From contig NC_058338.1 of NCBI RefSeq assembly GCF_905475395.1, positions 77,697,435-77,761,434 on the forward strand: a DNA stretch of 64,000 bases, given 5' to 3'. This stretch comes from Chrysoperla carnea. Lineage: Eukaryota > Arthropoda > Insecta > Neuroptera > Chrysopidae. Under the pieces are notes generated by a model that saw nothing but the letters and a program-made list of their open reading frames with translations, was not told the origin of the DNA and did not search any database. Shown here piece by piece: positions 44,004 through 56,139 of the stretch (the stretch's first letter is position 1; each line of letters starts with the position of its first letter). Position numbers and translations under genes: made by a program.

Positions 44004-47000
44004 TCAAACCCAAACGCCATGTGGATTTTTATTTGTTGGTACTGCATTCTCCAATTGTCTAGGTGATCCAATTATTTTTCTAGTACTGCCAGCTTTTATG
44101 GGCCCTAAATATAAATGTTTGATTTGTAATCATGTCTTGAAAAATTATTTTAAAAAAAAATCTTACCTTCTAATAAATGTCGTATTTCATCGGTAGATGT
44201 TATACTCAGACTAAGTAAATTGGCCTCTTTCATTTCATTGACTAGTGATTCAACTTCTTTCTTTTTTTCAACAATTGCTTGTTCTAAAATTGCAACTTCA
44301 CGTTTTAATACGTCTGCGGTTGCTTGATTGCGTTCAGTTCCTTGATTTGCTAATTCTAATTCATGTTGTAAACGTTCAACTTCTGTTAATAAACTGCGTT
44401 CTAATTGTATTTGTGATTCACCAAGACGCATTTGTGCTCGTTTCTCTAATTGTAATTCGTCCATTAGTAGTCTAAGAACAAAAATAATAATTTAGAAATT
44501 TTATTACTTTTATTGATAAAATATCCCAGATTATCATCGAAATGATATTAGAAAACTTTCCAGCTACTGCCTTTTCAATGAAAAAAAAATTTGTTGTCAT
44601 TTTTTAATTATTTTAGATTATGGCCACTTTCTTTTTGGACTTTTAGAAATAGGAAGAGCTATCGAATTTGAAAGCGGTAACTAGCTATATTAAAGAGGTA
44701 AACCACGAACAGGTTTCCATGAATTTTACTGTTATCATGTTTCAGATGATTGAATCCTTTATGTAATACTGCATTCGTTCTTTCAGTTCGTAGGCTTTGG
44801 AGTGATTCTCATGTGATCTATCAAAAAAACTTATCTCTCCGAACTTACCGAATTTTATTTTTACATTGCAATAATTCTGTTTCGCAATTGGCGAGTTTTG
44901 AACGTAGTAATGTAATTTCAGATTTTAATATTTTTTCTTGCTGTCGAACAATTTCATTTTCCTCTTCAATATAATTTAATGCTTTTATCTAAAAAAATGA
45001 GAAAATTAAAACATTTATAAAATATTTTATTCATTTTGTTCTTTATGTTAGATCATAAAATCAATAAAAACAATAAAATCTTTTTTTTGAATAAGAGAAA
45101 ATTATTTTATTATATTAAAATATGATATTAAATAACTATTTTTCAATAAGATATTTCTGCTAGGTAAAGAAAAAACTTTTAGAAAACGCATCGTGTGTGC
45201 ATCGACCTTTAGCCTCGCGGTGTAGAGGTGAAAAATTCCCAAATGGGTATTGTATAATGATGTGAATAAAACTTATGATTCCGCAAATGTACGTGGGTTG
45301 CTCATTATGTGGGGGTATCGTCAGGCAGGTCAAATTATCAATGGATGCCGAAGTGCATTATTTGTGGCGTAAATAAATATTTTTATTAGTTATCAAATTT
45401 TTACATACCTTATCACTATTAATTCTGCTAATATTACTAACTTTAACTAATTCCTGAGCAATCAAATTTAAACGTCCTTGCTGTTCACGCCCTTTGGTTT
45501 CCCAAAATACAATTTCAGCATCATACTAAAAAAAGAATATTATGAATTGAAAAATTGAATAAAGAAAACAGAGAAGGTCCTAATAAGGTAAATGTGATTA
45601 TCATAATTTACCTTTGTGAGATCAGCTTGTTGTATTGATATTTTTTCACGTTGATAATTTACCAACTGTATCAATTCTTTGTACTGAGTATTATATAAAG
45701 TATTTTCATCACTATTCACGCCTAATGGTCGATTTACATCCTAAAAAATAAATAACCAATTTGTTTTTAAAAATTTTTAATCTTATCTTTTTTTGCCAAT
45801 TGATTAAGTTTTCGAAAAATGTATTCAACAAAAGTTATTTGTTATTTTAAACATTTTCTTTATCCCTCCTAGTTTACGAACAGTTCAATTTCTTAAGATC
45901 CTGAAAGCCTAGATAAAATACGTGGTGGTAATATGATTAGGAACGGATTGGCCATATGGTAGTTTGGTTTAATCTCACTTTTAGAAGATCCAAGTAATTT
46001 AAGTACTCGAATATTGAATTTTCAATTCAAATTTCATTGAATTGCGGATAAAAGCTCATTTCAGAGTCAAGAAAAGGTTAACAAATACGTTTGCCAAAGA
46101 TTGAAGTGCGTGGCCGTTCAATTCTCTGCTAGACGAATCCGTTTACCTTTTTTTGCACTTAAGGTCGAACTCTCTATGAGTTTCCAGTAGGCCGTTTCCT
46201 GCCAGTCCGCCCCTGTGTATGATGTCTCTTCCTTCAACTAGAACAACCGCATCAGTTTTTCAAAGATAGTTTGTTTAAAAAAAAATTTACTCTGAAAAAT
46301 AAGACACTTGAAAAATGGAAAGATGGCTCAATGCTGTAGGGCATAAGCATCAATAGGCATTCGGGAGATCCGATCACGAACTGCAAACTGTTCCTTAAAG
46401 AGGATATCTTAAAAAGGGCCAATCTTGGAGGGAGGAACGTACTTGTGGTACTATAAGACAGATATGGTCTATATTTGCAAAATTGTTGCGGCTATTACAG
46501 GACATTCCTGGACGGTAGGCATGCTGAACGCCTAGACCTGATAGTGTATCACGACTATTGCAGGATCTGTCACAGTGAGGAGGAAGAGGAGGAGACGACA
46601 TATCATCTTCTCTGTCACTGTCCAGCTTGTGCTATGAAGAGATGGAACCTCTCCGACCTAAAATCCGTTGGCGGTAAAGCACTTCTGCTGTTGTTAAACA
46701 GCTCCCAATGATTCATGGAATAGTGGTCGGGGATAGGCCAACCCTTTTTCTATAGCAAAACGGACCCTATGTTCTAAGTGTGTCCCACCCCAAGATAGCC
46801 ACTCTGTAACTCTAACCTAACCTATAATGGAATGAAGAACAAAATAAGATAAATATATACCTTTATAAAATTTTTCCTTTGTTTTAAATTATTATTATTA
46901 GTTGGTGTTGAATTTTGCGGTGACGGTGGATTTCTATATGGTGGTGGAGCATGTGGGTTTGGTGGATCTTTGTATGGTGGTGCCATCAACGGTGGAGACA

Positions 47001-49665
47001 TTTGTTGTTGTTGTTGTGTAATATTATTATCATTTGTGTATGGTGATGAATAATTATGATCAGTCTGTTGTTTTTGTGTTGTAATATTGGTATTTTCAAA
47101 CATTTCAACATCTTCAAATACACCTTTGTCTTGTGATGATGACGACGATGATGTGTTTTTCATCACTGACGAATTATGTTCTTCAATTGAATTATTTGCA
47201 CTATGAAAAATGCAACAATATTATTAAACAAGAAATGTTATGTTGATAATTTAATGTATGGAATCTATGTAAAAAAGTTTCAAGCAAAAAATATTAATGA
47301 AACCTTCAATCGTAACAACCTTGAGACAGGGTCCACTAACGGAGAATAAGGTGGACACAACTGCCCAGTGTGTCCATCTTATTCTCCAAAATGAGGGATG
47401 GCAAAATTGAAGGCATTGGGCGGTTGCACGGGGTCGCAACTTTCTCTCTTGGAGAGAAAACTCAATGGAATAAAAACTATCATTTCCAAAAGTTATTTTT
47501 CAAAGTTTTCTTTAAAAAGTTACCTATTAAAAGTAGTTTTAGATTTTTCTGGAGATTCAACGCATATTGTAGAATTATTTGTAGGCGTATTCATTGAGTT
47601 ATTTGCATTAATTTTTAATTTAACATTTGGTGATAAATGATTTTGTATCGGCGAAACATTTTTATTAGTACCATCGTTCCAATGTAAAATAAATTGTACA
47701 TCACTAGAATATTCACCCCATTTTGAAAGTATCTGAAAAATAAAATTTGCTATCAGATGTTTTGCACAAGAGTGGACAAGATTTTAAATATGCATGTAAA
47801 TTCTTAGGCTTGGAAGTTGGTTTTCCTAAAAATTTGATTTTCCTTACTTTTAATGGTTGTTCATTAGGCGCTAAAAGTCTTTCATTGCATCGCCATCTTT
47901 CAATCAATGTAAATCGTCCAGATTTTCCAGTTGCATGGGCCAACGCAAAAACCACATCCTATTAATAAAAATATAAATGCATATACTTCAAACTAGCTCA
48001 TTATACACTATTTTGACTATTTGGAAGAAGTGGGAGATGCTTGTGGTACATGTGCGAAAATTATAATAGAGATAATACCATAGAGCTGGATAGACATAGG
48101 AAACCTGGGCTATAAGTGAATTATTGACCAGGTAGAAAGAGAAAGAAATTGTAGGCGTATAAGAAAGACGAAGTCAACTATACGCACCTACCTTTCTGTC
48201 TCTTTCTACTACGATCAACCATTTGGGCGGCGCCTTTGCAGCTCAATGGTATTATCTCTATAGAAAATTATCTCATCAATTTTGGTAAAAGTAATAATTA
48301 ATTATTTAGTTTATTTTGTTGACAAAACTGAAGATAGAATTTTTAACCAAATAAATTTGAATTTTGTTCCTTTGCTCATAGAATTCCAGACGTTTAATTA
48401 ATTGCAATAGATCTCATAAAATATATTGCCTGGATTTTTCAACCTCCAACACTAATTCGGATAAATATTTTAGAGACTGACTGGAAAAAGTAAATTTTCG
48501 CGTCGGTTATTGAACGATATCTCAGAAACTACGCATCGAATCAGAAAATGTCATATTTTTTAGATAAAAATTTCCTTATCGAAATTGGAGACTTTTTATT
48601 TTTTTACAATATTTTTATTTTAAGATAAAAATTGGTATTTAGAATAATTTTGACCCATAAGATTAAAAAACGGATCCATTTTGACAATTTATCGAGTATT
48701 TTCTATGACATCACCCAAAATCCTATAAATTTTTGAGAGATATTTAGCGGTTTCGTGAACTACTCGTCTAGTCGTCAAATGAAGTGGATTTATGTGTACT
48801 TTGTGTTTTCTTTAACCTATTTATTCCAAAAACAGAGACAACATAAATTTCTAGGTATATTTTTAGGGTTTCGAAAAAATAAAAATAAAAAGCGATTCGG
48901 TAAAATCTAAAAAAATCATAGAAAATTTATTTGTGATTTGGATAAAAATCATCTAAAGTAATAGTCAGGACTAAAGTAATTAATTAAAACCTACAAAAAA
49001 GTTTACTGTTCCATAATTTCCAAGATTTTTTGATATTTGTTAGATTTTCATAATATAATTCCCGATCAATCCACTTCACCATTTTTCGGGTTTGTGGGCA
49101 CTCTCTGATTGAGTAAGAACTGTTAAAGATTGTAGTTACGGAATTACGTTGTATAAAATTTTTAAGTAATCAAACAACTTTCATTTCATTTGACAAACAT
49201 ATCAAATTAAAATATAAAGTGTAATAAGTGTTAGCAGAAATAAAATACTTATTAATAACTTATGTAAAAATAAAAATTTAACTGGCTCAGTGCCATATAT
49301 GATTTCAAAAAACAATTTTAATAGTTATTTTTAAATTTTATTACAATTTTTGTCATCTACAAAATTCTGCCATACTTTGATAACAAGATACATCTCTTCT
49401 TCACTAACTACGCTCCCTTTTCTATTATAGGATACATTCCGAAATTTACAAATTTCATAAAAGTATTTGAATTTAAGAAACACCTTCTGGCTTCTTCATA
49501 AAGATTTAAAACAAGGATGTCACAACTTGATAACAACAATACCCAAATAGATGTTACCCTACTTTTCTTTGGTCATGTGGACGAAATATTCACCTGACAA
49601 GTTGTAGTTTCTGTGACTCCGCATACAATCCTTTGAATACCCTCAACCCACACTTTTAACTCCAT
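44004..49665 (-). CDS. RASSF8: RASSF8 homologue (Ras-association domain protein), 507 aa
   Basis: Nine minus-strand exons: 49594..49665 (ATG at 49665), 47848..47958, 47524..47732, 46861..47200, 45612..45740, 45409..45525, 44849..44988, 44167..44471, 44004..44104. The total is 1524 nt, in phase throughout. The RA domain is residues 1 to about 80: [64 protein letters not shown] low-complexity linker (about 80-244) is rich in Ser, Gln, Asn and Pro, with a PPPY motif at about 216-219. A long coiled coil runs from about 245 to 474. The last residues NPHGVWV match the family tail NPEGIYV. RASSF7/8 proteins act at adherens junctions; in flies RASSF8 works with ASPP and Csk to restrain growth. The linker is the only poorly conserved part. 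Intron 4 contains a LINE end. Confidence 0.95.
46320..46830 (+). mobile_element. LINE 3' end (second family) in a RASSF8 intron
   Basis: The plus-strand translation at about 46480-46650 is the usual LINE C-terminus: [45 protein letters not shown] short 3' UTR follows, ending CTCTAACCTAACCTATAATG, typical of Jockey/R1-like elements. It is 5'-truncated and broken. Confidence 0.85.
47341..47387. repeat. Near-perfect 19-bp hairpin in a RASSF8 intron
   Basis: GGAGAATAAGGTGGACACA and TGTGTCCATCTTATTCTCC flank a 9-base loop, with one G-U-type mismatch. Larger flanks do not pair, so it is not a standard microRNA precursor. Confidence 0.7.
48066..48261. mobile_element. MITE with ATAGAGATAATACCATAGAG ends in RASSF8 intron 1
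   Basis: The left end ATAGAGATAATACCATAGAG is the inverse of CTCAATGGTATTATCTCTAT at the right, with one mismatch. The interior has an inverted pair too: AGAAAGAGAAAGAAATTGTA against TACCTTTCTGTCTCTTTCT. 196 bp. Confidence 0.8.
48655..48965. repeat. Dispersed repeat shared with a HIRA intron
   Basis: TTTTGACAATTTATCGAGTA TTTTCTATGACATC here matches TTGACGATTGATCGAATATT TTCTATGATATC at 5819. Both are followed by a TCGTCAAATGA / TCATCAAATGA block. A related word occurs near 11040 (TTTGATGACTAGA). The class is unknown. Confidence 0.5.
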
Positions 49666-50054
49666 ATTATTTAAAAACAAACCAAATATTTATACTTTTT
49701 GTTGTGAAAATTCAGCTTTTCTCATAAAACATTCTATATTTTAAAAATATATACATTTTGTATTTAATATACTAAATAAATACTTTATTTAAAAAAACAC
49801 ATTCGAACTAAACATCATTTGGATTAATATTATACACTTTATTTAAAATTACTTAAATAAATACATTTTTATAAATTTTATTAAATATTTATGTACTAAA
49901 TACATGACACTTTTGACATAAATAGACTAGCAATAATAATTACAAAATATGGTGGTATATAGAAATCTTTATTATCGATATTTGTTCCAATAATGAATTC
50001 TTGATTTTCATTGTAGTACGTTCATGTTTATAATAGATGGATTTTTTTTTTTAA

Positions 50055-50560
50055 TTAGGAGCGAAAAAAATTTTGGTTTAGGTGTTCATAGAATCACCTA
50101 ATTGGTCCATTCCCGTATGTCTGTCTGTTATCACGATTACTCAAAAACGAAAAGAGATATCAAGCTGAAATTTTTATAATGTGCTTAAGACGTAAAAAGT
50201 GAGGTCGAGTTTGTAAATGAGCAACATAGGTCAATTGGGTCTTGGGTCCGTGGGACCCATCTTGTAAACCGTTAGAGATAGAACAAAAGTTTAAACGTAA
50301 CAAATGTCCCTTATCAAAAAATAAACAACTTTTGTTTGAAACATTTTCTTGTAAACATCACTGTTTACCCACGAGGGCGCTAATATGGTTTTGTAGTATT
50401 TATTAATATGGGAATATCAGTTATGTGTGTGTGACTATTTAAGAGTGGAAATCTTTATTTACGTGACGTCAAAAAACAAAAGATTGCGTCATCAAAACTG
50501 TTTATACATGGTATTTCAACAATTAACTCAGTCAATTGTTTGTTTTCACTTGTTTATCTA
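50055..50560. repeat. Solo arm of the long fold-back family
   Basis: Co-linear with the left arm of 60692-61895: AAAACGAAAAGAGATATCAA, CATAGGTCAATTGGGTCTTG, CCCATCTTGTAAACCGTTAG, AGATAGAACAAAAGTTTAAA, ATGGTATTTCAACAATTAAC, TTTGTTTTCACTTGTTTA. No opposite arm is present. Confidence 0.8.
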
Positions 50561-50806
50561 TTATATTCGATTTTATCTACGGTTTAAAATCCGAGATTAT
50601 TTTAGTCTCCGGCTTAAAACCGGAAATTTTTTTAATCTCAGGTTTTGTAATTTTTCAAAGGCAACCTTAGCAAAAAGTTACCTTCAATTATTATTTTTGA
50701 GAAAATTTAAAAAAAAAAAAAAACTAGATGCATTCTATAATTATGGAATACATGGATTCAAAAGGGATTTAAATAAGACGCAAATTATTTTTTTAAATTA
50801 AAAATT

Positions 50807-51090
50807 GTAGTTTTATAAGAAAACTGTTTTTATTTTTTATTTTATCATGATAAGTTAGACAATTTTAAAAGAACTTTTCAAAAGAGAAACGAAAACATCG
50901 TTGTGACGTAATCATGTTAATTGAATAGTATACACTGTATACATTTATCAATTAACATTATTACGTTACACGATCTTTTACGAACATTTTTTTTTACATT
51001 TTCGTTTCTTTTATGAAAAGTTCTTTTAAAATTGTCTGTAACTTTAAAATTATCATGAAAAAATAAAAACAGTTTTGTTATAAAACTTAT
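50807..51090. mobile_element. Fold-back (MITE-like) just 3' of the ZAD zinc-finger gene
   Basis: The left arm (50807-50944: TTTTATAAGAAAACTGTTTT, ACAATTTTAAAAGAACTTTT) is the inverse of the right arm (50950-51090: AAAAGTTCTTTTAAAATTGT, AAAACAGTTTTGTTATAAAA). The loop is nearly absent. It starts about 90 bp beyond the stop codon of the next gene. Confidence 0.8.
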
Positions 51091-51181
51091 ATATGATCTT
51101 ACTATTTTTCTCAACAAAAAAAAAAAGAAAATATTTTTTCAAAATCCCCATTAGTGTAGAAAACAAAATGTATGAATATTT

Positions 51182-54100
51182 TTAAATATTTTCCAATTTA
51201 TTATTTTCAATAATCGGTGGTTCATTTTTTCTTGTACTCTTTACACCATGTTTCCCTCGCATATGTTTGATATAATTTGAGCTGTTGGTGAAATGATGAT
51301 TACACTCCAAACATGAATAAGGACGTTCTCCTGTATGTTGTCTGATGTGGACCTAAAATATTATTCATATGAATCAATGTATCCCAAAGTGGTTCTAAAC
51401 TAGCGTTAAAATTTTTCGATAAAGCAGAAGGCAATTATTGTATCGAGTAATGGATGCATTCAGTTCAGACAATGCAATGGATTGTAGCATAAAATTTTTA
51501 TGTAACGAAATTCATTAAACTTTGAAGAGCCATTATCGAGATACAATTTCCATGGTTCCATAGTTCCATAGTTAGATTAATTTTAGTTTTAAACGAACAC
51601 GGTTAAATGACCTAGTTTTGGGTTAAACACAACTTAGCCTGGCGCATTCCATACGTGAAATTTCGACAATCAAGATGAGTTTATCGTAGTTATTCTCTGA
51701 TTCGGGACATAACAGAGTATCTACAAAAATCACAGATTCGGACGAGAACCGTCCGTTCCCGTAAGAGTGAATCTGCTACTGTGTCATCTTCTCCCCTGAG
51801 TGAAACACTCATGAGCTATCCTCGATTAGACATCCTTGCTTACCTTATCGAAATAGACACTAATGTTAGAAATCCTGAATACAACGAAACAATTTTGATG
51901 TATATAGTAATACGATTATTCTATAAAAATAATAACCTTTAAAAGTGGTTTTGTTCGAAATCGTTTATGACAATATTCACACTCGAAATTCAAAACACCA
52001 GTATGAACAGATGAATGAAGTGTTAAAGTTCCTTTTCTTGTAAATCGTTTTCCACATACTTCGCACGCATGTGGTTTTTGTTTTCTGTGCACTTGTAAAT
52101 GAACTCTTAATATATATCGAGCTTTGAACGATCGTTGACATTGATCACAAGTAAATGGTTTAGCATCTGAATGTGCTGTATTTAAATGATTTTGTAATTC
52201 AGCTTTTCTAAAAAACATTTTCCCACATTGTTCACAACTAAATTCTCGTTTACCTATTAACCAATAAAAAAAATTTGATAAATTAAGGATATAAATAATT
52301 CCACACATATTTTTATTTTCGATGTAACAAATCCACAAAATTAAAAGGTATGGATGGCAATAAAAAATAACTAGTGTAGGCGCTGAGTGGGTTTCATATG
52401 CATTTACAGGTCTCACCGAACAAGGAGTGTATTTCGACGTATTTTGACCCGTTCAATCCGAATTTTTAACTTGCTCATCGTTCAGAGTGGGGGAAATTTG
52501 CTATAAACAAATTAATTATTTATACGGCCATAGCTTCTTAACTATTGGAAATTTTATGAAACAATTTTATACCATTTTATTCTACATCAAAAAACCAATA
52601 TTAATTTTTTTATTCGTCTTGATACGACAATAGAACCGGATATATGGTGAAAATTGTAAATATAAATAATACTGAATAAGGTCAGCGCGCAGCGCTTCGT
52701 TTGAAAGTTCGAAGATTGGCCAATAAATAATATTTTTGTACCTTAAAGTAGAGTCTATATTTTAATGCCATGCACATAAAAATACGTCAACGAAGCTAGC
52801 ACGATTGTAAGTATTAAGTTTTATCATTTTTCCGGCCCGCTATTAGTTTATAAGTGGAAAACGAGCCTATAGCGAAAGAAAACCCCACATATTTTAATGC
52901 CATGCACATAAAAATACGTTTTATGCAATAGCAACGAAGCTAGCACGATTGTAAGTATTAAGTTTTATCATTTTTCCGGCCCGCTATTAGTTTATAAGTG
53001 GAAAACGAGCCTATAGCGAAAGAAAACCCCACATAATTATATATGAAATATATATATAATTGCAAATTTGTTCTAGTTTAAGAATCTGTTCAATTTTTTT
53101 AAATATCTCTATTAAAACTTGAGTTATTGCAACCGAACGCAAATGTATGAGGAAATTTTGCGTAAATAAGCAAAAACGGTTCAAAAAATGAGAATAAAGA
53201 AACTTATTTATCATTCTATACACACAGAGTGTACCAAAACTTTACTACGTTAGCAAAAAACACAGGATTATTGTGTGAAGTTGTAGTATTCAAAATATCT
53301 ACCTAAATGTACGGTTTTCTGATGGTATAATAAACTTGCAGCGGTGGATAATTTCTTTTTACAAATATCACATTCGTATGCCTGTCTTAAATCTGGTTGA
53401 TGTAATCGTAAATGCCCTTGTAAATTATTCGCAGTTTTAAGATTTTTCCCACATTCTGGGCATGTGTAGTTCTTTTCATCGGAATGACTTCGTAAATGAT
53501 ATCTTAATAGATATGGTTGATAAAAATACATTGAGCAGATGTCACATCTAAAAAGTATTAATTTATTGAATATTAAAAACAAAAAACCTGACTGCGTTAA
53601 ATAAAAACTGAAAAGAAAAAACAAGTCCAGTAGTTTTCATAGCGAATTTAACAGTCGGAGTCCATTATTGGGAAGATTTGAATGGGTAGAGACACTAGAG
53701 ATCAAACGCGTGGGCCGATTTTGATGTTTCTTATGCTAATCGATTTGTCTTAGCCTTGCAATTGTCAATAAAGACTTGGCTTATCTTCAGTTCTTTTTTG
53801 CCTCAAAATATTCATCTTCGCGTTCCAGGCATGTAATTTTTTTTACAAAATTTTTTAAATACACTCCTATATATCTCGAGAGTGATTTATTGAAACATTT
53901 CTATCGAACTTTTTCAATTTGTGGTCACCATGTCAAAAGTGAATAGCTGAATGTTAATATTTCGGAAAGTAGAGATTTTTATAAAGTTTAACTTTTTTCG
54001 AAAACCTTATAGTAAAAAAGTTTTCCATATGGATCCAACTTAAGCAGACATATCTAAAGAAAATAAGACGTATATAAAGAAAACATCAAATCGAATGACT

Positions 54101-55792
54101 TTTTCGTTATTCTGAGGCGGCAATGGGGCCTTATCGATACCTCTTCATTGCAAACATAACTTACAAGAACTCATTCGTGAGTTAAAAAAACTACTGACTT
54201 GCGGTTTCCGTTACTTAAATAATAGACCTTTCTCACAAAAAACAGAAATGCTTTTTGTTAATTTTTTATGAAAATATAGGTCGAGTAAAGCCTGTAACTC
54301 GAAAATTACTAACCCGCTTTTTGCTAAACCGCACACGTGATCTATGATGTCAATCCGACAAGCAATGACAATAAAATAGTGTCAACAGGCGTATTAATAT
54401 ATCATTATTATCAACTTTAAATGACGTCACAACGACAAGCAATGACAATAAAACAGTGTCAACAGGCGTATTAATATATCATTATTATCAACTTTAAATG
54501 ACGTCACAACGACATTCGTGTAACTTCGTGTGTTTCCGGTTCGTTTTCGCCAATTTGAATTTTAATGATTTTCATTATCATATGGCTCCAAAAAAATCGG
54601 CGGAAAAAATTAGCCCATTTATCAAGACATTTATAAAGTAAATTCCAGCGCCATTCTCGCGTGGATTGATTAAGATACATTGGATGTGAAATTTCTATTG
54701 CCACAATTACTTCAAATTTCTAAAACTTACTTATATTTATATTTATCCCTGTGTTTCTTCACATGCTTTTTGAAAGATGTGAATACATCGTAAGTATTTG
54801 AACATTCTGTACAACTATAAACTGGTTTCTGTTTATGTTCATCTGTGAAATGTTTACGTAAATTTTCTACAGAGGGGCATTCCAATTGGCATGTAGCGCA
54901 TTTCCATTTAAAATTTTTCCATGCTAAAAATTAAAATAATTGCTGTAAAGGCTGGCATGAAAATAATCAAAGATTAAATATGCACCATCTTTGGTACGTT
55001 GTACTTGTGCGTTTCTTTTCGCTTTTCGTTTAACAATTTCTGGATCCAATACAGTTATTTTTTTCCCATCTAAAACAAGATGGCATTATTTACAAAGTAT
55101 TGTAAAAATTAATTCAAAATAATAATAATTTTACGTTTTTTACGACTAGAAGAATTGTTTTTTGATTTTTTTTCAGTTTGCTTTTCAACTTTTTCATTCG
55201 TATCCTTCAAACAAAAATTTTTGAAAAATTAAAATTGTAGATACGAAAAAATTAAAAAATTCTAAATTACCAAGTGCTGTTTTAAATTGACTGAATGTGA
55301 TTGGATTTCTGAATTTTCTTCAACTTTCACTAAAAATAAGCAAGGAATATCTATACAATATTTCTATGAAACCTAATACACATTTTAAAGTTATTTTGGC
55401 TAGCACAGACAAGAATTGAAAGGGATTTGCAAACCTTCTTCTTTTACAACGACGTCGTCATAATCATTCAATACCGTTTCAACGTATTGGTACCAATCAT
55501 TTTCTGGTTCTTGTAATTCAGTTTTTAAATTTACTTTTTTTTCTTCTATCGCATCTAATAAGTTCTGTTGAGCTTTTTTTACAAGTTCTTGAAAATCATA
55601 AGCAGATCCTACTTTGTCACAACATAATAAACAAACATTGTTGGGTAATTGTAGGTTATCAAAATTCAAACTTAAAAATTGTTGAATTTTGGATTCTAAT
55701 TTTAATTGAATTGCTTTATCATCTTTAATATTTATTAATTCATTTCCAACTTTCCATTCAGCACAAAGTCTACATTGTAAACAAGCACTCAT
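51182..55792 (-). CDS. ZAD-C2H2 zinc-finger protein, ten fingers, 506 aa
   Basis: Eight minus-strand exons: 55411..55792 (ATG at 55792), 55271..55329, 55135..55204, 54986..55069, 54731..54923, 53303..53547, 51937..52253, 51182..51352. The total is 1521 nt, in phase. The ZAD uses C7-x2-C10 and C54-x2-C57 (QCRLC, VCLLC) and would mediate dimerisation. An acidic, then Lys-rich linker follows ([11 protein letters not shown]). Ten C2H2 fingers start at about residue 203, for example [21 protein letters not shown] shortened by one, [36 protein letters not shown]. The ninth finger is split by the last intron ([19 protein letters not shown]). ZAD proteins are arthropod transcription or architectural factors; a specific target cannot be read from sequence. 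The exon 1 donor (GTCTGT) is the weakest junction. A MITE lies 90 bp upstream of the ATG. Confidence 0.92.
52759..53035. repeat. Tandem duplication, unit ~132 bp, nearly identical
   Basis: ATTTTAATGCCATGCACATA starts both units (52759 and 52891). Both contain CGAAGCTAGCACGATTGTAA and TTTTTCCGGCCCGCTATTAG and end in AAGAAAACCCCACATA. The second unit has an extra TTTTATGCAATAG-type insert. It lies in intron 6 of the ZAD gene. Confidence 0.9.
54221..54655. mobile_element. Second copy of the AATAGACCTTT element, with internal tandem duplication
   Basis: It starts AATAGACCTTTCTCAC and runs inversely co-linear with 32565-33027. The far inverted end is missing. A 77-bp unit beginning CGACAAGCAATGACAATAAA is duplicated (54356-54432 and 54433-54509); the 32.6 kb copy has it once. 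It lies in intron 5 of the ZAD gene. Confidence 0.8.
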
Positions 55793-55881
55793 ACTTCAAA
55801 TATTTGTATTGACATTTAACTTGACAGACAAGTTTGTTTATTTAAGAGGGGAAAAGCCCCTAAAACAAGAACACATAATAC

Positions 55882-56135
55882 ATATATAAAGACGTGAAAC
55901 TCCCAAGTGGAGAGAGTAGCAGGAAAAGATATCTATCTGGCGAGGTCTAGTCCTCAGTCGCTGCGTACTTCGTACTGCACATCATCGTCTTTTGTCTTCA
56001 ATCAATTGAAACTCAATTGAAAGTGAAAATAATTTCAATTGTTTTCAATCTATTAGACAGCCTGATGCGCAGTACAAAGGACGCAACGACCGATGACTAG
56101 ACCCCGCCCAGATAGACTTCGTAAATTCAGACGCG
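55882..56135. mobile_element. Palindromic MITE, copy C, upstream of the ZAD zinc-finger gene
   Basis: It begins CATATATAAAGACGTGAAAC. Inner arms TGCGTACTTCGTACTGCACA and GATGCGCAGTACAAAGGACG are inverse copies. Outer arms TCTATCTGGCGAGGTCTAGT and ACTAGACCCCGCCCAGATAG are inverse copies as well. It shares these parts with copies A and B. Confidence 0.85.
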
Positions 56136-56139
56136 GGCG

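Larger units (their letters stand above)
49666..51181. other. Intergenic between RASSF8 and the ZAD zinc-finger gene
   Basis: It holds the RASSF8 promoter side, the solo fold-back arm at 50055-50560 and the palindrome at 50807-51090. Otherwise it is A/T-rich spacer without a gene. Confidence 0.5.

Noticed and set aside
50427-50801. 124-codon open frame on the plus strand
   Set aside because: Its first part lies in the solo fold-back arm and the rest is A/T-rich low complexity.
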